From: Chitinophaga rhizophila
Lineage (GTDB): Bacteria > Bacteroidota > Bacteroidia > Chitinophagales > Chitinophagaceae
Direction of reading: 5' to 3'
DNA length: 64,000 nt
Assembly (NCBI RefSeq): GCF_019492185.1
Contig: NZ_JAICCF010000002.1
Coordinates: 1,116,001 to 1,180,000 of the forward strand
Below are positions 54,770 to 63,296 of this stretch, piece by piece (within the stretch, counting starts at the first letter, position 1; each line of letters opens with the position of its first letter). Below the pieces are notes generated by a model. That model was given only the letters and a program-made list of their open reading frames with translations. It was not told the DNA's origin and made no database searches. The translations under genes and the position numbers were made by a program.

Positions 54770-55591
54770 TTACAGTGAATGCTTCTTCAGATGCCACACT
54801 ACAGTACCAGAAGGCGTAACCCCTAACTGCGGATGATGACTAGCCGTCAGCAGGAAATACAATTGCCCTACCGTCAGTCCTAACGCGGCTGTATTCAGCT
54901 GTGGCACTGTGCATATGCCCAGTTGCAGGGAAAGCGCCGGAATGATCCGGTATTCACACATCACCTTCGTGAGCAGGTCTGCCGCTGTCTCTTTTACGAC
55001 TGCAGCACTTAAAAGAAAGACAGGCGATATCTCATAGCCTATCCCTGCACTGTAAATAACAGGTACCTGCTCATCGGATAATGACTTCAGCCGCATGCCT
55101 GCAGGATTGAACACATGTAAACCTGCATGCAATTGCCTGGTAAGATGGAATAAGCATCCCCATTCAGCAACAAATGCATGTACCTTAAAGTAACCCGGGA
55201 TCATCTGTGAGATGTAATTCATCTGCAACCCCATACTCAGTCGTTCTCCGAGCTTACGTCCGTAAGCTAATCCGAGCGATTGCCTGCGGAAGTCCGGGAA
55301 GCCGGATTGTGCCAGCTGTAATCCGAAGCCGCCATTAGTGACAGGTATCGCTACAGCACCACGATGCGTACTGATGGCTGCAAGCATAAACCTTCTTTCA
55401 GTAGATACGCCTGCAGCGGGTGCAGGTAAATACGCGAGTGCTGCCTGATTCTGCCATGTGGTGAACAGTTGATGATAGTTCCGGCTGTAAGTGCCTGCAA
55501 AAGGCTGTTTATCAACAGAAAGCCAGACGAGTTGTGCACAGATAACAAATGTACACAGCGTGCAAACAATGGTTGCAATGATCTTCTTCAT
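54770..55591 (-). CDS. Predicted outer-membrane barrel protein, partner of the HhH protein
   Basis: 273 residues from M-K-K-I-I-A-T at 55591 (an ATG two codons earlier is possible). Signal peptide to about residue 20. N-Y-H-Q-L-F-T-T-W-Q-N-Q-A-A-L-A-Y resembles the N-terminal motif of PorV/UPF0164-type barrels, and glycine-rich beta strands follow. It is expressed before the HhH-barrel gene and is probably a small outer-membrane protein that works with it. Confidence 0.62.
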   Translation of the reverse strand: MKKIIATIVCTLCTFVICAQLVWLSVDKQPFAGTYSRNYHQLFTTWQNQAALAYLPAPAAGVSTERRFMLAAISTHRGAVAIPVTNGGFGLQLAQSGFPDFRRQSLGLAYGRKLGERLSMGLQMNYISQMIPGYFKVHAFVAEWGCLFHLTRQLHAGLHVFNPAGMRLKSLSDEQVPVIYSAGIGYEISPVFLLSAAVVKETAADLLTKVMCEYRIIPALSLQLGICTVPQLNTAALGLTVGQLYFLLTASHHPQLGVTPSGTVVWHLKKHSL

Positions 55592-55662
55592 TTGCATGTA
55601 ATAGATATGGATTAGTTGGTTTCTCTAAAAAAATGCTGTGGTAATGCGGGTCAACTGGTAAC

Positions 55663-55693
55663 AAACAAAAATCTCCTCACTTGCGTGAGGAGA
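55663..55693 (-). terminator. Terminator of the deoxynucleoside kinase gene
   Basis: Perfect 9-bp stem TCTCCTCAC (55672-55680) with GTGAGGAGA (55685-55693), tetraloop TTGC, and on the minus strand a TTTTTGTTTG tail. Confidence 0.85.
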
Positions 55694-55740
55694 CAATATT
55701 AGGAAATAAATATTTACTAAAAAAAATCAGTTCATGCTGA

Positions 55741-56376
55741 TCAGAATAATCCGTGTAACTGAGAGTCTATTTTTGAAATGATCTCACCAAGATCTTCTTC
55801 GCTTTCAGGGAATTTGTTTTTATCAATATCGATAATCAGCAACGGTCCTTCAGCATATTTCTCAATCCAGTTATTATAAAATTCATTCAGTCTCTTTAGA
55901 TAGTCCAGGCGGATATTCTCTTCATATTCTCTTCCTCTTTTCTGTATCTGGGCGACCAGTGTTGGTACAGATGCGCGGAGATAGATAAGCAGGTCCGGTG
56001 GTTTTACCATTGACTTAACCGTCTCAAAGAAGTTGAAGTAATTATCAAAATCCCTTTTGGTCATCAGTCCCATCTCATAAAGGTTAGGCGCAAAGATGTG
56101 TGCATCTTCATAGATGGTTCGGTCCTGTATAACGATCTGATTGCCTTTCTGAATATCCAGCAGCTGTTTAAGACGACCGTGCAGGAAGTATATCTGCAGG
56201 TTGAAAGACCAGCGGGGCATGTCTTCATAAAAATCGTTCAGGTAAGGATTATGCTCAACGTCTTCAAACTGCGGAGCCCATTTATAATGTCGTGACAGCA
56301 GCTCAGTAAGTGTGGTTTTTCCCGCGCCGATATTTCCGGCAATAGCTATATGTTTGATCGTGTGTTGTTTTGTCAT
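55741..56376 (-). CDS. Deoxynucleoside kinase
   Basis: 211 residues from M-T-K-Q-H at 56376. P-loop G-N-I-G-A-G-K-T-T, the substrate segment F-E-D-V-E-H-N-P-Y, the D-R-T-I-Y-E-D motif (DRS equivalent), and the LID arginines in K-R-G-R-E-Y-E. It phosphorylates deoxynucleosides (dAdo/dGuo-type or broad) in salvage. Alone in its unit, with a clear terminator. Confidence 0.88.
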   Translation of the reverse strand: MTKQHTIKHIAIAGNIGAGKTTLTELLSRHYKWAPQFEDVEHNPYLNDFYEDMPRWSFNLQIYFLHGRLKQLLDIQKGNQIVIQDRTIYEDAHIFAPNLYEMGLMTKRDFDNYFNFFETVKSMVKPPDLLIYLRASVPTLVAQIQKRGREYEENIRLDYLKRLNEFYNNWIEKYAEGPLLIIDIDKNKFPESEEDLGEIISKIDSQLHGLF

Positions 56377-56517
56377 GATGTTATCAGGGGTCACTCATCA
56401 TTCGTTAGCAGCCAGTTAGCGGCAGCAAGTGATCAGTTGACAACCTAAAATTTACAAATTATTTGATTATCAACCGGAAAAACTTGCAACCGCTAAAGGT
56501 AGTATTATAACGAGTTA

Positions 56518-57522
56518 TTAATAGTAGTGAATGCCTATGAGTTTTCTCGCTTTCTGCAAAGTCTGTGCCGCACTTTCCCTTGCCTTTTCCGCACCTTCTT
56601 TCATAATACGATTCAGGTAAGCCTGGTCATTCTGCAATGCAAATGCTTTTTCCCTGATAGGTGCAATAAACTTCACCATATCCTCTCCCAGCTGCGTTTT
56701 CATATCACCATAACGGATAGTCTGATTGTCATAACTATCTCTGAAATGTTTGATCACATCAGGTGCAGACACCTGCTCCATCAACAGGAACAGATTTTCA
56801 ATACTTTCCGGCATAGGCGCACCTGGTTCGGTCGGGCCGCTATCTGTTTTTGCCTTCTTTACTTTTTTGCGGATCAGTTCATCATCATCAGACAAATACA
56901 GGGTAGCCATCTGATTTTCACTTTTACTCATCTTTCCTGCACCGTCCAGGCTTGGTATTTTTACCAGGTTATCACCGAAGTTAAATGCTACCGGTTCAGG
57001 GAACAGTTCACCATAACGGCTATTAAAACGCTGTGCATAATTACGCGCCATTTCCAAATGCTGCTCCTGATCTTTACCTACCGGCACTTTTACAGCGCGG
57101 TGTATCAGAATGTCAGCACTCATCAGCACAGGATAAGTTAACAGGCCTGCATTTACGTTCTCAGGCTGTAAACGTACTTTATCTTTGAATGTAGGCACCT
57201 TTTCCAGTTCGCCCATATACGCCAGCATGTTCAGCAGCAGGTATAATTCTGCAATCTCCGGCACGTCGCTCTGTGCATACAATGCCACTTTTTCAGGATC
57301 AAGGCCGGAAGCAATATTTTCTGCCAGTACACGGAACACATTGCCGCGCAGGTCTTTAGGATCAGGATGTGTAGTCAGGGAATGCCAGTCAGCTACAAAA
57401 AAATAACAGTTAAAAGTTTCCTGCATCCTGATGTAGTTACGGATAGCTCCAAAATAATTGCCTAAATGTAAATACCCGGTAGAGCGGATCCCGCTTACCA
57501 CTATTTCTTTTGATGTAGCCAT
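56518..57522 (-). CDS. trpS: Tryptophanyl-tRNA synthetase
   Basis: 334 residues from M-A-T-S-K-E at 57522. Class I signature Y-L-H-L-G-N (HIGH equivalent, His19-Asn22) and K-M-S-K-S near 190. Normal length for bacterial TrpRS. It charges tRNA-Trp in the cytoplasm. Divergent from gatC. Confidence 0.96.
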   Translation of the reverse strand: MATSKEIVVSGIRSTGYLHLGNYFGAIRNYIRMQETFNCYFFVADWHSLTTHPDPKDLRGNVFRVLAENIASGLDPEKVALYAQSDVPEIAELYLLLNMLAYMGELEKVPTFKDKVRLQPENVNAGLLTYPVLMSADILIHRAVKVPVGKDQEQHLEMARNYAQRFNSRYGELFPEPVAFNFGDNLVKIPSLDGAGKMSKSENQMATLYLSDDDELIRKKVKKAKTDSGPTEPGAPMPESIENLFLLMEQVSAPDVIKHFRDSYDNQTIRYGDMKTQLGEDMVKFIAPIREKAFALQNDQAYLNRIMKEGAEKARESAAQTLQKARKLIGIHYY

Positions 57523-57630
57523 AATAGGGTGCAAAATAAGGAATTTGCCCATTATGGACTATCGACTATTTAAGGTAACTTTAACGCGGACCTCGTCCAA
57601 GAATTATTAATTTTTCATTTAATTTGATTT

Positions 57631-57921
57631 ATGGAAGTGAATGAGATGCTGGTACAGCAACTGGCAGACCTGGCAAGGCTCCAATTCAGCGAACAGGAAA
57701 AAGCGGAAATTCAGGGAGATCTTCAACGTATGATCACCTTCGTGGAAAAGCTGAATGAGCTGGATACCACTAACGTAAAACCATTAATACACATGACTGC
57801 AGACAGGAACGTGCTGAGAGAAGATGTGGTAGTACCTTCCATAACCCGGGAAGAAGGATTACAGAACGCGCCTGCTGCCAACGATCAGTACTTTAAAGTA
57901 CCGAAAGTTATCAGGAAGTAG
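57631..57921 (+). CDS. gatC: Asp-tRNA(Asn)/Glu-tRNA(Gln) amidotransferase subunit C
   Basis: 96 residues with the GatC layout: L-A-D-L-A-R-L-Q-F near the start, M-I-T-F-V-E-K-L-N-E-L-D-T-T-N-V-K-P, and the end R-E-D-V followed by N-A-P and F-K-V-P-K-V. It clamps GatA to GatB in indirect Asn/Gln-tRNA synthesis. gatA and gatB are not in the window, so the operon is scattered. Confidence 0.93.
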   Translation: MEVNEMLVQQLADLARLQFSEQEKAEIQGDLQRMITFVEKLNELDTTNVKPLIHMTADRNVLREDVVVPSITREEGLQNAPAANDQYFKVPKVIRK

Positions 57922-57945
57922 AATCAACCTATAACGCAATAATCT

Positions 57946-58665
57946 ATGCACCCAAATTCCGTCATCCATTTAGAACAGATCCGTAAGAGCTATTTCATTG
58001 GTAAAAATGAACTGCCTGTACTGAAAGGTATCAATCTGGACATTTTGAAAAATGAATATGTAGCGCTCATGGGACCTTCAGGTTCCGGTAAATCTACGCT
58101 CATGAATATGCTGGGCTGCCTTGACACGCCTACCAGCGGCAGCTACATATTAAGCGGTCATGACGTAAGTAAAATGGAAGATGATGCGCTTGCAAGGGTG
58201 CGGAACAAAGAAATAGGCTTTGTTTTTCAGCAGTTTAACCTGATGCCTCGTCTCAGTGCACTGGAGAATGTAGCGGTACCACTTATTTATGCAGGTATCA
58301 ACAAAAAAGACAGGGAAGATAAAGCCCGGTTCATGCTTGAAAAAGTAGGCCTTGGTCAACGGTATAAACATAAACCGAATGAACTCTCCGGCGGACAGTG
58401 TCAACGTGTGGCTATTGCCCGCGCACTTGTAAACGACCCTTCACTGATACTGGCAGATGAGCCAACCGGTAACCTGGATACCAAGACTTCAATAGAAATC
58501 ATGGATATCTTCGGTAAAATCCACTCCTCCGGTAATACAGTGGTGCTGGTTACCCACGAAGAAGACATTGCCGCACATGCCCGCCGCGTAGTACGCCTTC
58601 GCGATGGTCTTATAGAGTCTGACAGGCTCAATGAAGTAACACTCACCGAGGCTGTAAAATCCTGA
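57946..58665 (+). CDS. ABC transporter ATPase, MacB/LolD type
   Basis: 239 residues. Walker [10 protein letters not shown], signature [10 protein letters not shown], Walker [13 protein letters not shown], then V-T-H-E-E-D-I-A. The F-Q-Q-F-N-L-M-P Q-loop is of the MacB/LolD kind. No permease is adjacent. The next gene starts 10 nt downstream. Confidence 0.9.
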   Translation: MHPNSVIHLEQIRKSYFIGKNELPVLKGINLDILKNEYVALMGPSGSGKSTLMNMLGCLDTPTSGSYILSGHDVSKMEDDALARVRNKEIGFVFQQFNLMPRLSALENVAVPLIYAGINKKDREDKARFMLEKVGLGQRYKHKPNELSGGQCQRVAIARALVNDPSLILADEPTGNLDTKTSIEIMDIFGKIHSSGNTVVLVTHEEDIAAHARRVVRLRDGLIESDRLNEVTLTEAVKS

Positions 58666-58675
58666 AACTCCGGTC

Positions 58676-59239
58676 ATGGCTTTTAAAATCTACACCAAAA
58701 CAGGCGATAAAGGTAAGACTGCCTTAATTGGCGGTACTAAAGTACCTAAAAGCGACCTTCGCATTGATGCCTATGGCACTATCGATGAACTTAACTCGTA
58801 TATCGGGCTGGTGAGTGATTACCTGACTGCCCATCCTGATACCGTTACCTTACTTCGTGAGATACAGGATCGCCTGTTCACTATAGGGTCTTCATTGGCC
58901 TGCGATCCGGACAAGGATACCAAAATGCGTATTCCTGACCTGCATGCGGCTGATATTACGCTGCTGGAAGAGCAGATGGATAAAATGAACGAAATACTGC
59001 CAGAGATGAAGTCGTTTATCATCCCTGGCGGTCATGTGGCAGTCTCTACATGCCATATTGCCCGTTGTGTGTGCAGAAGGGCGGAACGCCTCTGTGTAGG
59101 TTTGCAGGAACAGCAACAGTTCATTGAACCGCTGGTGTTGCAATATGTGAACCGTTTAAGCGATTATCTGTTCGTTTTAGCCCGTTGGATAGGACATACC
59201 TTCCAGGTGGCAGAAATACCCTGGAAAGCCCGAATCTGA
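58676..59239 (+). CDS. Cob(I)yrinic acid a,c-diamide adenosyltransferase, PduO type
   Basis: 187 residues. N-terminal ATP-binding loop Y-T-K-T-G-D-K-G-K-T-A-L, G-T-I-D-E-L-N-S-Y-I-G, and the helical bundle with R-C-V-C-R-R-A-E-R and Y-V-N-R-L-S-D-Y-L-F. It makes adenosylcobalamin from cob(I)alamin and ATP. No other B12 genes are near; it may serve salvage for methylmalonyl-CoA mutase or ribonucleotide reductase. Confidence 0.93.
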   Translation: MAFKIYTKTGDKGKTALIGGTKVPKSDLRIDAYGTIDELNSYIGLVSDYLTAHPDTVTLLREIQDRLFTIGSSLACDPDKDTKMRIPDLHAADITLLEEQMDKMNEILPEMKSFIIPGGHVAVSTCHIARCVCRRAERLCVGLQEQQQFIEPLVLQYVNRLSDYLFVLARWIGHTFQVAEIPWKARI

Positions 59240-59247
59240 GGCATACT

Positions 59248-59931
59248 TTACAACTGATCTATCTGCGGAGCAGTGATCTCTCCCACTATTCCCCCGTCCT
59301 TCATTACCAGCTGCCTGTTACTCATAGGTGCCAGTTCTTCGTTGTGTGTGACAATGATGAATGTTTGCTGAAACTTATCTCTCAGATCTATAAACAGCTG
59401 ATGCAGCTCCCTGGCATTTCTCGAGTCCAGGTTACCAGTAGGTTCATCCGCCATGACAATATCAGGTTGATTTATCAGTGCGCGGGCTACCGCTACTCGC
59501 TGCTGCTCTCCTCCGGATAACTGGTTCGGCTTATGCTCCAGTCTGCCGGAAAGGCCAAGTACTTCCAGCAGGTAAGCTGCCCTTTCCCTGACTGCCGCTT
59601 TGCGGGTACCCGCAATAAAACCAGGTATACAAACATTTTCCAGGGCAGAGAACTCGGGCAGCAGGTGATGGAACTGGAAAATAAAGCCCATATGCTTGTT
59701 TCTGAAGTCAGCCAGTGCATTCCCCTTTAATAAGCCAAGATTCACATCATCCAGCCATACTTCGCCTGAACTGGGCGTATCCAGGGTACCCAGTATATGC
59801 AACAGGGTACTCTTTCCGGCTCCGGAAGAACCTACAATAGTGACGATCTCTCCTCTGGATACCGAAACACTTACACCTTTCAGTACGTGCAAGTTGGAAT
59901 AATTTTTGGTTACATTGCGTGCGGTTAGCAT
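59248..59931 (-). CDS. ABC transporter ATPase, LolD type
   Basis: 227 residues from the ATG at 59931 (the upstream in-frame codon at 59937 is TTG). Walker [10 protein letters not shown], signature [10 protein letters not shown], Walker [14 protein letters not shown]-loop V-T-H-N-E-E. It resembles LolD, the ATPase for lipoprotein release to the outer membrane. No LolCE-like permease is present. It is convergent with the adenosyltransferase gene, with 8 nt between. Confidence 0.9.
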   Translation of the reverse strand: MLTARNVTKNYSNLHVLKGVSVSVSRGEIVTIVGSSGAGKSTLLHILGTLDTPSSGEVWLDDVNLGLLKGNALADFRNKHMGFIFQFHHLLPEFSALENVCIPGFIAGTRKAAVRERAAYLLEVLGLSGRLEHKPNQLSGGEQQRVAVARALINQPDIVMADEPTGNLDSRNARELHQLFIDLRDKFQQTFIIVTHNEELAPMSNRQLVMKDGGIVGEITAPQIDQL

Positions 59932-59970
59932 ACTCAAAGAAAAGTAAAATAACCTTTAAAATAGTAATAG

Positions 59971-60000
59971 TTGTTTATTTCAAATTAAATAATACTTTTG
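59971..60000 (+). promoter_or_regulatory. Consensus Bacteroidetes promoter of the DUF2795 gene
   Basis: TTG at 59971-59973, exactly 19 nt, then TACTTTTG at 59993-60000. A perfect match to TTG-N19-TAnnTTTG. The start codon is 31 nt downstream. Confidence 0.82.
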
Positions 60001-60031
60001 CGGAAATTCAGAAAGTAAAAATTTCGATAAC

Positions 60032-60253
60032 ATGTACTGGACCTTAGAATTAGCTTCATACCTGGAGGATGCTCCATGGCCAGCTACGAAAGACGAATTA
60101 ATAGATTACGCCATCCGCTCCGGTGCACCGATTGAAGTGATTGAGAACTTACAGGAACTGGAAGACGAAGGGGAAATTTATGAGGGAATAGAAGATATTT
60201 GGTCTGATTATCCGTCGCAAGACGACTTTTTCTTCAATGAAGATGAGTATTAG
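60032..60253 (+). CDS. Small acidic DUF2795 protein
   Basis: 73 residues, strongly acidic. The core matches DUF2795: A-S-Y-L-E-D-A-P-W-P-A-T-K-D-E-L-I-D-Y-A-I-R-S-G-A with a following helix V-I-E-N-L-Q-E-L. The tail is rich in D, E, F and Y. Function unknown; the perfect promoter and its own terminator point to strong expression as a single gene. Confidence 0.88.
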   Translation: MYWTLELASYLEDAPWPATKDELIDYAIRSGAPIEVIENLQELEDEGEIYEGIEDIWSDYPSQDDFFFNEDEY

Positions 60254-60308
60254 ACGGACTATTTTCCATTATTGTTGCCTCAGCAATTCGCCTATGCTTA
60301 AAAAATTT

Positions 60309-60343
60309 AGCCGTTCCTTCTGATAGAGGGGAGCGGCTTTTTT
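60309..60343 (+). terminator. Terminator of the DUF2795 gene
   Basis: Stem AGCCGTTCC (60309-60317) with GGAGCGGCT (60330-60338, one G-U pair) followed by TTTTTT. Confidence 0.75.
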
Positions 60344-60500
60344 ATATCCCGGTCGCCAGTTATCCGCTGATGACCGGTGGATATACTACCCGGTAAACCG
60401 GACTGATTTCAGATACCTATACTTATCAAGAATAGCATGGTCTGATAGCAGGATTTTATTGCGCCGGACTTTTCAGTATTTTAAGTTGTTTTGATCTTCA

Positions 60501-60550
60501 CCATCCTACGTTCATCCTACGTTACAGAACGTAAGATGAACGTAGGATGG
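60501..60550. repeat. Palindromic element of four CATCCTACGTT-type 11-mers
   Basis: Two direct copies of CATCCTACGTT (60502-60512, 60513-60523), a 4-nt loop (60524-60527), and two inverted copies (60528-60549), one with a single change. Together they form a 23-bp hairpin with one G-U pair. There is no T-run, and it lies between two separate terminators, so it is probably not a terminator. The 411-bp gap between the DUF2795 gene and fabI (60254-60664) has no gene; besides this it holds the two terminators only. Confidence 0.7.
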
Positions 60551-60603
60551 TAAAGACTAAAGCGGAAGATAGTCAGCCTTATCTGCCCGATAAGCGAAAA
60601 CAG

Positions 60604-60645
60604 AAACGCCATGAGTAAGGTAATAGTACCTCGCTCATGGCGTTT
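60604..60645 (-). terminator. Terminator of fabI
   Basis: 12-bp perfect stem AAACGCCATGAG (60604-60615) with 60634-60645; an inner AGGTA/TACCT stem extends the fold. Confidence 0.75.
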
Positions 60646-60664
60646 AATTATTTACTGTGGAGAA

Positions 60665-61477
60665 TTACTTTTCCATCTGTGCAATTACCTCAGCGGATAC
60701 GCCGGTAAATGAGAAACCACCATCATGGAACAGGTTCTGCATAGTGACCATTCTGGTCAGGTCAGAGAACATGGACACACAGTAGTCAGCGCACTGTTGT
60801 GCAGTAGCGTTACCCAGCGGACTCATTTTCTCAGCATAACCGATGAAGCCATCAAAGCCCTTTACACCGCCACCAGCAGTAGTTTTGGTTGGAGACTGAG
60901 ATATAGTGTTCACACGAACTTTCTTCTTGAAACCGTAGTGGTAACCGAAGCTGCGTGCTACTGACTCCAGCATGGATTTGGCATCTGCCATTTCGCTATA
61001 GTCAGGGAATACACGCTGAGCAGCGATGTAAGTCAGCGCTACAACAGAAGCCCACTCGTTCAGTGCATCCAGCTGATAAGCCGTCTGCAATACACGGTGC
61101 AGGGACATTGCTGAAATGTCAAATGTTTTATGAGAGAAATCATAATCCAGGTCGGTGTAAGATCTGCCCTTACGCATATTGATACTCATACCCACAGAGT
61201 GCAGTACGAAATCTATTTTGCCACCAAAATGCTCCATGGATTTAGTGAAAAGGTTTTTCAGATCATCCATATTGGTAACATCAGCGGGTATAACAGGAGC
61301 ATTACACTGTTCAGCCAGTTTGTTGATCTCTCCCATGCGTAACGCTATAGGAGCGTTGGTAAGCACTACTTCGGCGCCTTCTTCCACACAACGTAATGCT
61401 GTGCTCCAAGCCATAGACTTCTCGTCCAATGCACCAAATATGATACCTTTCTTTCCTTTTAATAAGTTATGAGCCAT
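60665..61477 (-). CDS. fabI: Enoyl-[acyl-carrier-protein] reductase (NADH)
   Basis: 270 residues from M-A-H-N-L-L-K-G at 61477. The nucleotide site is atypical-SDR: G-A-L-D-E-K-S-M-A-W. The FabI catalytic motif Y-x6-K is Y-S-E-M-A-D-A-K, preceded by I-A-A-Q-R-V-F-P-D. It performs the last reduction in fatty-acid elongation. A TATTTTTG box lies on the minus strand 22 nt upstream. Confidence 0.95.
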   Translation of the reverse strand: MAHNLLKGKKGIIFGALDEKSMAWSTALRCVEEGAEVVLTNAPIALRMGEINKLAEQCNAPVIPADVTNMDDLKNLFTKSMEHFGGKIDFVLHSVGMSINMRKGRSYTDLDYDFSHKTFDISAMSLHRVLQTAYQLDALNEWASVVALTYIAAQRVFPDYSEMADAKSMLESVARSFGYHYGFKKKVRVNTISQSPTKTTAGGGVKGFDGFIGYAEKMSPLGNATAQQCADYCVSMFSDLTRMVTMQNLFHDGGFSFTGVSAEVIAQMEK

Positions 61478-61499
61478 TGGGTTCAAAAATTAATTTCGG

Positions 61500-61507
61500 C
61501 AAAAATA
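61500..61507 (-). promoter_or_regulatory. Likely -7 box of the fabI promoter
   Basis: TATTTTTG on the minus strand (complement of 61500-61507) fits TAnnTTTG. Its -33 region falls in a T-run (TTT instead of TTG), so the promoter is imperfect. Confidence 0.4.
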
Positions 61508-61558
61508 GCTGTTATAGTTGAAAAAAAAAGATTAATTGAAAAGCGTTCAATGGATTAG

Positions 61559-63208
61559 CTATTTTACCAGCTCCCTTGCATTTTCCAGTGCTGCTGCTGT
61601 AGGCTTCTCTCCACTCAGCATCTGGGCTATTTTATTGATACGTTCTTCTCTTGTGAGTAGTCTTACGTTCGTCGTCACCTTACCCTCTCTGGCATCTTTG
61701 AATACAAAGTAATGTGCATCCGCCTTACCGGCAATCTGCGGCTGGTGAGTGATACAGATGATCTGATGGCCACGTGCCATGTCTTCCATAATGAAGCTGA
61801 CCTGTCTGGCAGCTTCGCCGGAGATACCTGTATCAATTTCGTCGAAGATGAGTGTTGGCAGCGCTACTGACTTTGCTACCAGCGACTTGATGCATAACAT
61901 CAGCCTGCTTAACTCACCACCGGAAGCAACCTTGCGGATCGGTGCGAACTGGCCACTTTTATTAGCATCAAACAGAAATTCGATCGTATCCTGCCCGTAA
62001 GGGTTGAGTGCCCCTTGTACAATAGCAGCTTTCAGGCGGGCATTCGGCATACCTACCTGTGCCAGCAATTCGTTCACCTTCTTCTCAAATGGCTCGGCTA
62101 CTTTCAGGCGGGCAGCGGTAATAGTTTCTGCCAGCTTTTGCAGTATCTCTTTCAGTTTAGCCAGCTCTGATTCCAGTTCGGCCAGGGTATCATCCAGATT
62201 CAGTACACTTTCAATGCTGGCAGCAAGACCGTCCTGGATAACCAGTAATTCTGCAGTGGTCTGCACACCATGCTTCTTTAGCAGTTTGTAACCGACAGAC
62301 AGCCTTTCGTTGACATGCTCTATACGTGCGCCGTCAAACTGTACCTGGTCATTCATATGACCTATTTCAGAAGAAATGTCCTGCAGATCCACATATACTG
62401 ACTGCAGGCGCTGCGCCACAGCCGGCGCATCTTTATGATAGGAAGCCAGTGCCTGCACAGAGGACTGGATTTGTTTAAGTTGTTGCAGAATAGGTTGTTC
62501 ATCTTCTTTAAGCTGAAAATACACCCTGCTGAGTGTATTACGGATCTCTTCGGCATGGCTGAGTACCTTCAGTTCAGCATCCAGGTCTTCTATTTCATTG
62601 GCAGCAAAAGAAGCATCGCTCAATTCATCCAGGAGGAACTTGTTATAGTCCAGCTCCTTATTGGCGTTGTCACGTTGGTCCTGTAACTGTTTCAGCTGCC
62701 GCTGGATCTGGCTGTAACGCTGATAGTGCTGCTGGTATTGCTGCATAACTGCCGGCTGATTAGCCAGCGCATCCAGTACTTCACGCTGGAAGTCAGAGGT
62801 TTCCAGTTCATGCGTATCAAACTGCTGGTGCAGATCCACCAGGTACTGACTTAGTTCAGTCAGCTGACCCAGGTTTACCGGCGTATCATTGACAAAAGCG
62901 CGGGACTTACCTGCAGCACTGATCTCCCGGCGAATGATCAGCTGATCTTCCATATCCAGTTCATGCTCCTGGAAAAAAGCAGCTACCTGAGACTTTTTTA
63001 CTTTGAACAGTCCTTCTATCACACATTTGGACTCCTTGTTCAACAGCATGCCCGGATCCGCCCTCTCCCCCAGTATTAATGACAACGCACCCAGCACAAT
63101 TGACTTACCGGCACCTGTTTCCCCTGTTATTACATTCAGGTTGCCGGAGAAATCTACTTCCAGATGATCAATGATCGCGTAGTTTTTGATAGTTAGTTTC
63201 TGTAGCAT
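61559..63208 (-). CDS. recN: DNA repair protein RecN
   Basis: 549 residues, an SMC-like ATPase. Walker A G-E-T-G-A-G-K-S (29-36), long coiled-coil arms from about 150 to 370 (with repeated E/L/Q heptads), then the signature A-S-G-G-E-L-S-R-L-M-L and Walker B L-I-F-D-E-I-D-T-G-I-S-G. RecN holds broken chromosome ends during recombinational repair. It is part of neither the dinB nor ligase groups here; no operator-like TTAGT palindrome is seen just upstream. Confidence 0.95.
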   Translation of the reverse strand: MLQKLTIKNYAIIDHLEVDFSGNLNVITGETGAGKSIVLGALSLILGERADPGMLLNKESKCVIEGLFKVKKSQVAAFFQEHELDMEDQLIIRREISAAGKSRAFVNDTPVNLGQLTELSQYLVDLHQQFDTHELETSDFQREVLDALANQPAVMQQYQQHYQRYSQIQRQLKQLQDQRDNANKELDYNKFLLDELSDASFAANEIEDLDAELKVLSHAEEIRNTLSRVYFQLKEDEQPILQQLKQIQSSVQALASYHKDAPAVAQRLQSVYVDLQDISSEIGHMNDQVQFDGARIEHVNERLSVGYKLLKKHGVQTTAELLVIQDGLAASIESVLNLDDTLAELESELAKLKEILQKLAETITAARLKVAEPFEKKVNELLAQVGMPNARLKAAIVQGALNPYGQDTIEFLFDANKSGQFAPIRKVASGGELSRLMLCIKSLVAKSVALPTLIFDEIDTGISGEAARQVSFIMEDMARGHQIICITHQPQIAGKADAHYFVFKDAREGKVTTNVRLLTREERINKIAQMLSGEKPTAAALENARELVK

Positions 63209-63296
63209 AAGGAGTATTGGAAATACGAATATATCACATCGGATTATTCCGCAAATTAATACAACCGGTACGAAGTGTATCTGCGTAGTGACAGCC

